Source of the DNA: JAWPMV01 sp038527215
GTDB taxonomy: Bacteria; Bacteroidota; Bacteroidia; J057
Direction of reading: 5' to 3'
Assembly (NCBI GenBank): GCA_038527215.1
Contig: JBCBGC010000029.1
Location: 1 to 64,000, forward strand
Length of the DNA stretch: 64,000 nt
Shown here: in pieces, positions 43,435 through 49,272 of the stretch
Numbering within the stretch: position 1 is the first letter of the stretch
Layout: the number at the start of each line of letters is the position of its first letter
The notes under the pieces: generated by a model
Told to the model about the DNA's origin: nothing
The model's database searches: none
Seen by the model: the letters and a program-made list of their open reading frames with translations, nothing else
Program-made: the position numbers and the translations under genes

Positions 43435-44796
43435 CTAAGCCGATGTGGTAGACACCGGTTGGTGATTGGAAAGGGATTGAGCCTCGGCCCAGGTCCCGGT
43501 ATAGGGATCAAAGCCACACTTCATCGGTTTTCCATATAAGTCATCCTCTTGGGTATAGGCTCGGCAATCACTGCATACCAGCCGGAATTCGCAGTCCTGA
43601 CACACGCTTACCTGGTCTTTGGTGATCCCCCAGTATCGACGGAAGGCCGGCTGACTGGCGACTTCCTGCAAGGTAACCTCCCGATGGTGTCCATAGCTTT
43701 CCAGCATAGAAGGGCAGTTTTTGATATCCCCTTTTCGATCTACAGATATTTTTCGATTCAAACAAGAGTTGAAATTTTTACCCTCGTAAAAAGACTGCTG
43801 ATCAAAAAGGAATAAGTCGGGGTCGATCAAGCCGCAATGAGCCTCGGAAGTGATCATTTCCTCGGTATAGAAAACCTGTCCCATGCCATCCACGTGTTGA
43901 AAGAGGGTATTTTTGAGTTGGCGGGAAAAGGGGGCACCGAAAGCCGTAATGGTGGAGATTCGGCCGTGCTCCTGGCACAGTTCGAAATAGGCTTCGGGGG
44001 TGGTTTCTGGCCGATGCTGTAGGACGATGTTGATGGCGTGGGAACAATGCCCTTTCAAATGCTGCAAAATATCCCGGAGCTTCTCCAGCGAAATATCATA
44101 GAAAAAACGAAGTTCCAGGGCCCCGCACCCCAATTCATCCAAGGCCTCAAACAGGGCAGGATAGTCATGGTCAGAGCTTGCTTCTGCATCTATGATGGCA
44201 TTGGTAATATCAGAGGGATGATCCCAGACATTGGGAATGTCTGGAAAGCGCCCCAGGTCATCCACAAACACGCCCAGTTCCTCCTGAAGTAAAAAGCGTA
44301 GGTATTGATGCAGACTCTCCGTAGAATCTGCATAAAGCTGTTTGAGCTCCCCGTAGGTATGCTTGCGGCAGAGCTTAAGAAACTCATGCATGCTGTTGGG
44401 GACGATGTAATAGTCCTGGCGACCGATATCGCAAATCAAGGTGCGACGAAAGCCTTTAACCGGCAGGCAGCAGGCGAAGAGATAGAAGTATTGGTCACCT
44501 GGTGCGTAGCTTCCCATAGCTGGCGGTTGAGCCGCACGTTTACTTTCGTTTGCCTCCGGTTCCTGCTCTCTTTCGTCTTCCACTTTGACCCGCAGCTTGT
44601 TCAGGTTTACGGTTTTGGAGATGAACTTATGGAAAGGGTGCCCAAACCGGATCCCGTTCAAGGCTTTGCTATAAATCTCCACCTTGGTACAGGCCTCTTC
44701 GTCCATCAACACTTCGTTGAACTGGACGATCCGGAACCCCAGGGCGGTGTTGGTGCCTTTTCCCAGGAGGGCTTTATTTAGTTCGATATCAGGCAT
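43435..44796 (-). CDS. gwsS: Grasp-with-spasm SPASM-domain peptide maturase
   Basis: A 453-aa cytoplasmic maturase. The C-terminal ~110 residues carry a SPASM-type iron-sulfur cysteine set: Cys in NSCLNRK, KNCPSM, then CQDCEF, VCSDC and the last in MKCGFD. The N-terminal 330 residues contain TIM-barrel-like segments (LRFFYDISLEKLRDILQHLKG, STITAFGAPFSRQ) but no CxxxCxxC triad, so the canonical radical-SAM cluster is missing. This combination beside an ATP-grasp gene defines the grasp-with-spasm system SPASM protein (TIGR04193-like). The start overlaps the gwsG stop by 19 bp, so the two are translationally coupled. It is expected to act on the precursor peptides upstream. Confidence 0.88.
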   Translation of the reverse strand: MPDIELNKALLGKGTNTALGFRIVQFNEVLMDEEACTKVEIYSKALNGIRFGHPFHKFISKTVNLNKLRVKVEDEREQEPEANESKRAAQPPAMGSYAPGDQYFYLFACCLPVKGFRRTLICDIGRQDYYIVPNSMHEFLKLCRKHTYGELKQLYADSTESLHQYLRFLLQEELGVFVDDLGRFPDIPNVWDHPSDITNAIIDAEASSDHDYPALFEALDELGCGALELRFFYDISLEKLRDILQHLKGHCSHAINIVLQHRPETTPEAYFELCQEHGRISTITAFGAPFSRQLKNTLFQHVDGMGQVFYTEEMITSEAHCGLIDPDLFLFDQQSFYEGKNFNSCLNRKISVDRKGDIKNCPSMLESYGHHREVTLQEVASQPAFRRYWGITKDQVSVCQDCEFRLVCSDCRAYTQEDDLYGKPMKCGFDPYTGTWAEAQSLSNHQPVSTTSA

Positions 44797-45761
44797 TGCA
44801 TGACTTTTTTTTCGAGGTAGTAATTACACGGTTCTGAGGTCATCCCGAATTGGCCTACAGGATTGACCTCAAGAAAGTAGTATTCATCATCTTGATCCAC
44901 GATGATATCAATGGACCCTGTATTGAGTCCTATCTGATGCATCAGGCGCATGATCTTTTCTTCGATGTGTACGGGAAGTTGATAGGGAACATTCCGATTG
45001 GGCCGGGCCTGATTATACTTGCGGAAATCCACGGTGGTCTGCGCATCGTTTTGAGAAAAAATCACCATGCTGTAACAGACGCCGTGCAGGTAAAAGATGC
45101 GTAATTCATACTTCTTCTTAACCTGGGCCTGGAGGAGAGAGGGCTGGAAGGTATCAGGTAGGTTGTCCAACCATTGCTGGTCAATTTTTTCGGTATAGGT
45201 ATAATAGGCTCTTTTCTCGGTGAAAAAATAGGCACCTTCCCAAATGGCCTTGGTGATCCAATCCTCTTTTTCCATTAGGTCGATCAGTTGGGCCTTGGTG
45301 GAGATGATGTGGGTCTCAGGGATCTTGAGACCCACATTGCGGGCGGCTTCCAGGACAATGAGTTTATTTACGCCCGCCTTGCGCTTGTCACCCAGGCTTT
45401 TTTTCTCGGAAAATAACTTATGATACAGATAGGCGGTAAGGGTGCGGGTTTCTCGTGCATTCAAGGCTTGCAGTTGTGGATCGAGATCGGGATTAGCCTC
45501 AATAAAAGGATCGTCCAACTGCATGGCTTCGCTGAGCTTGGCCGGTAATCCCCCGCGACGATGCCAGACCATTTCTACCTCTGCCAGATTAAAGTCCTGG
45601 TCTAGTACCTGAAGCCAAATATCTCCGGACTGTAAATCCAGAGATAGCAACTTTACTTCATCCTGGGCGTTGATGCGGACGACCTGTTTGTCCGCCTTAA
45701 ATAACCATCGCATGACGTCATCGGTAGACTGCTCATGCATCTGAGAAAATATGAGAATCAT
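44778..45761 (-). CDS. gwsG: Grasp-with-spasm ATP-grasp peptide maturase
   Basis: A 327-aa ATP-grasp ligase of the graspetide-maturase type. The central domain contains WITKAIWEGAYFFTEK and YTYTEKIDQQWL; the metal and ATP site is LNTGSIDIIVDQDDEYYFLEVNPVGQF, with the acidic D-x-x-x-D and E-x-N residues of the fold; the tail CNYYLEKKVMQCLI is typical of the family (TIGR04192-like). These enzymes form side-chain ester or amide links between Asp/Glu and Ser/Thr/Lys in a precursor peptide, using ATP. It lies 161 bp downstream of the last precursor gene with no terminator visible between, so it is probably cotranscribed with it. Confidence 0.9.
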   Translation of the reverse strand: MILIFSQMHEQSTDDVMRWLFKADKQVVRINAQDEVKLLSLDLQSGDIWLQVLDQDFNLAEVEMVWHRRGGLPAKLSEAMQLDDPFIEANPDLDPQLQALNARETRTLTAYLYHKLFSEKKSLGDKRKAGVNKLIVLEAARNVGLKIPETHIISTKAQLIDLMEKEDWITKAIWEGAYFFTEKRAYYTYTEKIDQQWLDNLPDTFQPSLLQAQVKKKYELRIFYLHGVCYSMVIFSQNDAQTTVDFRKYNQARPNRNVPYQLPVHIEEKIMRLMHQIGLNTGSIDIIVDQDDEYYFLEVNPVGQFGMTSEPCNYYLEKKVMQCLISN

Positions 45762-45922
45762 GGTCTGAAATTCATGTTATTCGAGTGAATATGTGAAGGC
45801 CTGGAACCTGTGTAGTTCAGCAAATTTTTTCCTCCATATAGCCGGAAACCACCACCCTTTATAGTTTGTATAAAAGATCGCAATAATGTCACTTTGTGAT
45901 ACTTTGTCTGTTGCCCCTATAT

Positions 45923-46096
45923 TTAGGGAGCCTCTGAGGTCGCTGTTAACTCATCAGCATCTATCCCTTTGATATCAGAATCTGCACCTTTCGATTTGGT
46001 GTGGTTCGCGCCTGAGGCGGTGGCGGCCCCTCCCTGTATCTTTTTGGGATTGCTTACTTTGACGGAGGAAAAATTGGTGAGCGATAGCTTTTTCAT
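45923..46096 (-). CDS. Graspetide precursor peptide 5
   Basis: A 57-aa peptide. Leader MKKLSLTNFSSVKVSNPKKIQGG ends in the double glycine expected by the C39-peptidase exporter. The core (34 aa) opens AATASGANHTK and continues SKGADSDIKGIDADE, ending SEAP. It keeps the SKGxDxD motif of the other precursors but lacks the cysteine they carry and its leader deviates most (TNFSS for FDFAA). It is the copy closest to gwsG and lies under palindrome 46144-46162, with 47 nt between. No terminator follows it, so it may lead the gwsG-gwsS transcript. Confidence 0.85.
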   Translation of the reverse strand: MKKLSLTNFSSVKVSNPKKIQGGAATASGANHTKSKGADSDIKGIDADELTATSEAP

Positions 46097-46143
46097 GTGT
46101 AATGGCTCTGAAGATGATGCATATATTAAATATGCTATTTCTT

Positions 46144-46162
46144 ACTCCAGAAAAACTGGAGT
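46144..46162 (-). promoter_or_regulatory. 19-bp palindrome, copy 5 (perfect)
   Basis: On the minus strand ACTCCAGTTTTTCTGGAGT, a perfect 7-bp inverted repeat with a T5 loop. It ends 47 nt before the ATG of precursor 5. One of five copies in the cluster; a candidate operator or promoter element. Confidence 0.8.
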
Positions 46163-46202
46163 GAAGCAAGTTATTTGCGAAAATCAGGGGACGCTTGAGT
46201 TA

Positions 46203-46247
46203 GAAAAAAGGTACAACCACCTGCCAGGGCTGCCGGTAGGTGGTTGT
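46203..46247 (-). terminator. Terminator after precursor 4
   Basis: acaaccacct (46213-46222) pairs with aggtggttgt (46238-46247), followed on the minus strand by a T6 run (46203-46208). Sequence unrelated to the terminators of the other precursors. Confidence 0.88.
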
Positions 46248-46275
46248 GTTGCACAACGTGGTCGCGCGGATAGAA

Positions 46276-46455
46276 TTAAGGAGACGGAGCTTGCAGAATG
46301 ATTACACCACCGTCGGCTTCGTTTCCACCTACGTCAGCATCACCACCTTTGGAACGGCAGCTGGTATCTCCAGATGTAGTTTTAGCACCACCGAAAACTT
46401 TTTCCGGCTTGCTCACTTTCGCTGCAGCGAAATCAAAAAGCTCTAGCTTTTTCAT
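46276..46455 (-). CDS. Graspetide precursor peptide 4
   Basis: A 59-aa peptide. Leader MKKLELFDFAAAKVSKPEKV followed by FGG ends in a double glycine at residues 22-23. The 36-aa core starts AKTTSGDTSCRSKGGDADVG, continues with GNEADGG and ends ILQAPSP. It has a Thr/Ser-rich first half with one Lys (likely donors for ester or amide bonds) and an acidic second half (likely acceptors), plus one Cys. It has its own upstream palindrome and its own terminator. Nearly identical to precursors 1 and 3. Confidence 0.92.
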   Translation of the reverse strand: MKKLELFDFAAAKVSKPEKVFGGAKTTSGDTSCRSKGGDADVGGNEADGGVIILQAPSP

Positions 46456-46502
46456 GGTTAAAATGATTAATAATGAATGATAGAATCAATATCCTTTCCC
46501 GT

Positions 46503-46521
46503 ACTCTAAAAAAACTGGAGT
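46503..46521 (-). promoter_or_regulatory. 19-bp palindrome, copy 4
   Basis: On the minus strand ACTCCAGTTTTTTTAGAGT, 47 nt upstream of precursor 4's ATG. Same element as at the other four precursors. Confidence 0.8.
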
Positions 46522-46572
46522 AGCCTATTTTTTAAGCGTTTTGCTGATTTTTTCTGCGGGATGATTCAGGCT

Positions 46573-46616
46573 AAAAAGATGGCAACCATCCTGGACAATA
46601 TGTCTGGGATGGTTGC
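46573..46616 (-). terminator. Terminator after precursor 3
   Basis: gcaaccatcc (46582-46591) pairs perfectly with ggatggttgc (46607-46616); on the minus strand a T5 run follows (46573-46577). Confidence 0.85.
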
Positions 46617-46643
46617 ATCGCATAAAGGTTTGGAGAGCTTCGC

Positions 46644-46826
46644 TTAGGGAGCAGCTACAGTCTGGATTTGAATATCAGCACCGTCAGCTTCAGCACCGTT
46701 TACGTCAGCGTCGGCCCCTTTGGAACGGCAAGTGCTGTCTCCAGAAGTGGTTTTGGCTCCACCAAATACTTTTTCAGGGTTGCTCACCTTAGCGGCAGCA
46801 AAATCAAAAAGCTCTAGCTTTTTCAT
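46644..46826 (-). CDS. Graspetide precursor peptide 3
   Basis: A 60-aa peptide. Leader identical to precursor 4 except for N at residue 16, ending in FGG. The 37-aa core begins AKTTSGDSTCRSKGADADVN, continues GAEADGAD and ends TVAAP. The pattern is the same as in precursors 1 and 4: Thr/Ser-rich then acidic, one Cys, one Lys before G. It is flanked by its own palindrome and terminator, so it is an independent transcription unit. Confidence 0.93.
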   Translation of the reverse strand: MKKLELFDFAAAKVSNPEKVFGGAKTTSGDSTCRSKGADADVNGAEADGADIQIQTVAAP

Positions 46827-46879
46827 TGTGATGTGATTAATAGTGAATAAAAGTGATTAGCCTTAATATGAGAAGGTTC

Positions 46880-46898
46880 ACTCTAAAAAAACCGGAGT
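46880..46898 (-). promoter_or_regulatory. 19-bp palindrome, copy 3
   Basis: On the minus strand ACTCCGGTTTTTTTAGAGT, 53 nt upstream of precursor 3's ATG. Confidence 0.8.
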
Positions 46899-46952
46899 GA
46901 GAAAATAAACCTGCACCTTTGGTAATATTTTCTCGGCTGTTTCTTAAATGGT

Positions 46953-46986
46953 AAAAAAAAAGCCCTCTTGCCATAGGCAAGAGAGC
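46953..46986 (-). terminator. Terminator after precursor 2
   Basis: gccctcttgcc (46962-46972) pairs with ggcaagagagc (46976-46986) with one mismatch and a 3-nt loop; on the minus strand a T-run of about nine follows (46953-46961). Confidence 0.9.
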
Positions 46987-47007
46987 ATACACATCAGCGG
47001 TGTCAGC

Positions 47008-47184
47008 TTAGGGTGCTGTTACCAGCGCTTCATTTGGAGTGTCCCATACTGCGCCATTTTTATCGTAGTCTGTTCCCTTGCAGGATATGGTACTTCCCTG
47101 AGAGGTCGTACTGGCCCCTCCTCTTACTTTGCGGGGACTGGGTACTTTGGAGGAAGCGAAATCAAATAAGGTGAGTTTTTTCAT
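47008..47184 (-). CDS. Graspetide precursor peptide 2 (divergent core)
   Basis: A 58-aa peptide. The leader MKKLTLFDFASSKVPSPRKV then RGG keeps the MKKLxLFDF start and the double glycine. The 35-aa core differs: ASTTSQGSTISCKGTDYDKN, then GAVWDTPNEALVTAP. It keeps the Thr/Ser-rich opening, Cys-Lys-Gly and D-x-D, but replaces the acidic tail by WDTPNE. It is the most divergent core after precursor 5, and its palindrome is the most degenerate. It has its own terminator. Confidence 0.9.
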   Translation of the reverse strand: MKKLTLFDFASSKVPSPRKVRGGASTTSQGSTISCKGTDYDKNGAVWDTPNEALVTAP

Positions 47185-47247
47185 GATAAAACTGGTTAAG
47201 TGTTAGACCTCAATATTCCCAACAAAAGTGGATTTATCTGCGAGTCC

Positions 47248-47266
47248 ACCTTGAAAAAACCAAAGT
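47248..47266 (-). promoter_or_regulatory. 19-bp palindrome, copy 2 (most degenerate)
   Basis: On the minus strand ACTTTGGTTTTTTCAAGGT, 63 nt upstream of precursor 2's ATG, right after the terminator of precursor 1. Confidence 0.65.
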
Positions 47267-47274
47267 GAGGAAAT

Positions 47275-47311
47275 AAAAAAAACCATGCAGCCTACTACAG
47301 GCCGCATGGTT
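47275..47311 (-). terminator. Terminator after precursor 1
   Basis: aaccatgc (47281-47288) pairs with gcatggtt (47304-47311), with an inner gcct/aggc stem; on the minus strand a T-run of about eight follows. Confidence 0.88.
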
Positions 47312-47330
47312 TCATCGGAAAAAAAAAGGC

Positions 47331-47507
47331 TTAGTTGGGTGCTTGCAGGATCACCACGTCTCCGTCGGCTTCGTTGCCACCTACGTCGGCGTCGGAACCT
47401 TTAGAACGGCAAGTTCCATTTTTAGAAGAGGTTTTGGCACCACCAAATACTTTCTCAGGGCTGCTTACCTTAGCTGCCGCAAAGTCGAATAATTCCAACT
47501 TTTTCAT
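47331..47507 (-). CDS. Graspetide precursor peptide 1
   Basis: A 58-aa peptide. Leader MKKLELFDFAAAKVSSPEKV then FGG. The 35-aa core begins AKTSSKNGTCRSKGSDADVG, continues GNEADGD and ends ILQAPN. It lies 23 bp after the HTH gene, without a terminator between, so it can be read through from the exporter operon as well as from its own palindrome, which sits inside the end of the HTH gene. Confidence 0.92.
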   Translation of the reverse strand: MKKLELFDFAAAKVSSPEKVFGGAKTSSKNGTCRSKGSDADVGGNEADGDVVILQAPN

Positions 47508-47530
47508 AATGAATAGAATTGATTAAGATG

Positions 47531-47848
47531 TTACGATAGGAATAAATTTCTCCTTCTACACTCTAATAATTCTGGAGTAAGCCATCTTTTTCGCTTTCCA
47601 CCATATATTTCTTTGGCCGAAGGGATAAAGCCAAATTCAAACTTGACACTTTCCTCATAGCAATAACTCAGTCGGGTGTTAGAATAATAAATCGGGGCTC
47701 CCATGTACTTCATAAGTTTGATCAGTTCGTAGACTCCACTTTCCGAAATGCCAATTTTACTGGCCAGCTCTTTGGGACGTCCGGTAGATTTGGTGCGAAT
47801 CATGTAATCAACGTATTGGATACGCTCGAGGGTTTTCAATACTTTCAT
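47531..47848 (-). CDS. Small HTH protein, probable local regulator
   Basis: A 105-aa protein with a helix-turn-helix at ~25-55 (TGRPKELASKIGISESGVYELIKLMKYM), where the second helix is GISESGVYEL, followed by a short wing-like strand (APIYYSNTRLSYCYEESVKFEF). This is a single-domain winged-helix protein of the kind seen in Bacteroidota peptide-export loci. It lies between the HlyD adaptor gene (20 bp) and precursor 1 (23 bp). Its last codons contain copy 1 of the 19-bp palindrome, making it a good candidate for the protein that binds this element; this is inference. Confidence 0.8.
   Translation of the reverse strand: MKVLKTLERIQYVDYMIRTKSTGRPKELASKIGISESGVYELIKLMKYMGAPIYYSNTRLSYCYEESVKFEFGFIPSAKEIYGGKRKRWLTPELLECRRRNLFLS
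47560..47578 (-). promoter_or_regulatory. 19-bp palindrome, copy 1 (inside HTH gene end)
   Basis: On the minus strand ACTCCAGAATTATTAGAGT, 52 nt upstream of precursor 1's ATG and within the last ten or so codons of the HTH gene (translated there as TPELLEC). Confidence 0.75.
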
Positions 47849-47868
47849 GATGAGATGAATGAGAAAAA

Positions 47869-49239
47869 TTAGTTTTTGATCAGGTTGAATAATTGGTCCA
47901 GAACGCGTTCCAGAATCCGCCTTTCGCGGGTAATAATTTCTACCCGGCCAGGCATCTCGTGCCGGAGGGGAATCTCCTTGCCATAGGTAGTTTTGAGGGG
48001 AGTAGGTAAGCTCAGCTCCGCCAGGTATACGAAATCCTTTTTCCCTTCCCGGTCAATCATCGTTTCCGGTACCAGGGAAAGTTTTTCAATATGAGCCGAG
48101 AGTACCCCATATTCCTGGTCAGGATAGCCCTCCAGGCTGATATTGGCTCGCATGCCCGCTTCTACTTTGCCGATCCCCCGGGCGGGAATCCAGGCTTTGG
48201 CTACCACCAGGCCCATGCCCTGCGGAGGGATGACGTTAAATACCTCAGTATTGGCGGGGACAAATTGGTTTTCACTCCGAATGTCGATCATAGAGATGGT
48301 GCCTGCGATGGGGGCTTTCAGCAGGTAGTCCTTTTCCCACTTGGCAATCTCCCCTTTCATTTGCAAGCTATGGTCCTCAATGACGGTTTTGTACTCTTGC
48401 AAGATCTGCTGGCGGGCTCGGGTAAAGGTTTCGACTTGAATATTGAGGTTTTCGATGGAAACCATATTGCCTACGATCGCACTTTCTAACTCCTTTTGAT
48501 CTTGGCGAACCTGTAAGGCATTGGTTTTGGCATCCTCATATTTGATGATGTTGATGACCTTTTCTTCGAACAATTGTTGATTGCGCAACAAACTGGCTTC
48601 GGTAATGGCCACTTCTTCTTTGGTCAATTTCAATTGCTCTTCCAAAATGGCATTCATGTTTTTGTACTGCTCAATCTGCCTGAGGGCCGCGGCCTTTTTG
48701 CGGTAGTCGCTGGTTTGTTTGAGCAAATAGATCTGGGAAGCCACTTTGCGAAAAAGGCTGGTATAGGCCCATTGAGCGGGTCCGATGGAAAGATCTGCTG
48801 GAGGAGCGAGGTCACACAAAGCCATGGTTCCTGCATCAGTGCTGTCCAGTTTGGCCACAAAAGCTTTGAGCTGCTTGATATCAGCCCATTTGGCTCCACT
48901 TTCCAGCACTGCCAGGACCTGGCCTTTTGCTACCTCTTGTCTATCCTCAACCAGGAGTTCTTCAATTTTTCCACTTTCGGCCATAGATACCCCCAAAACC
49001 GGGCGCTCTGTGGTCAGGTACACTTGGGCGGGTAACACATCCGGATACTTGATGAACCAGGAAAGGAATAACAAACAGGACACCACAATGGAAATGGCTA
49101 GAATGCCCCAGCGTAGAATCCAACTCGGCGGGTGGCCGATGATTTCCTGGATTTCGTCTTGTTCCTTGAGAACAATTTCGGGGGGCTGGTTGAGGGCATA
49201 CGTCTCCTGCTCCTCAACATGTACGAGCATGTCAGGCAT
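47869..49239 (-). CDS. HlyD-family periplasmic adaptor of the peptide exporter
   Basis: A 456-aa membrane-fusion protein. One transmembrane helix lies at ~45-68 (GILAISIVVSCLLFLSWFI). A beta-barrel/lipoyl half-motif follows (KIEELLVEDRQEVAKGQVLAVLESG), then a long coiled coil (~150-300: IEQYKNMNAILEEQLKLTKEEVAI, ARQQILQEYKTVIEDHSL), then the second lipoyl half and barrel (AGTISMIDIRSENQFVPANTEV, PGRVEIITRERRILERVLDQL). It bridges the ABC exporter to an outer-membrane channel encoded elsewhere. It lies 33 bp after the exporter gene and 20 bp before the HTH gene. Confidence 0.92.
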   Translation of the reverse strand: MPDMLVHVEEQETYALNQPPEIVLKEQDEIQEIIGHPPSWILRWGILAISIVVSCLLFLSWFIKYPDVLPAQVYLTTERPVLGVSMAESGKIEELLVEDRQEVAKGQVLAVLESGAKWADIKQLKAFVAKLDSTDAGTMALCDLAPPADLSIGPAQWAYTSLFRKVASQIYLLKQTSDYRKKAAALRQIEQYKNMNAILEEQLKLTKEEVAITEASLLRNQQLFEEKVINIIKYEDAKTNALQVRQDQKELESAIVGNMVSIENLNIQVETFTRARQQILQEYKTVIEDHSLQMKGEIAKWEKDYLLKAPIAGTISMIDIRSENQFVPANTEVFNVIPPQGMGLVVAKAWIPARGIGKVEAGMRANISLEGYPDQEYGVLSAHIEKLSLVPETMIDREGKKDFVYLAELSLPTPLKTTYGKEIPLRHEMPGRVEIITRERRILERVLDQLFNLIKN

Positions 49240-49272
49240 GGTTTGGGAACTTTTAGTATGAATGGACGTTTT

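Noticed and set aside
45975..46169. 64-codon minus-strand open frame overlapping precursor 5
   Set aside because: A different frame at 45923-46096 gives a peptide homologous to the other four precursors; this one does not.
46144..47578. The five 19-bp palindromes as transcription terminators
   Set aside because: They carry T in the loop but no T-run after the stem, and true terminators with T-runs lie just upstream of several of them.
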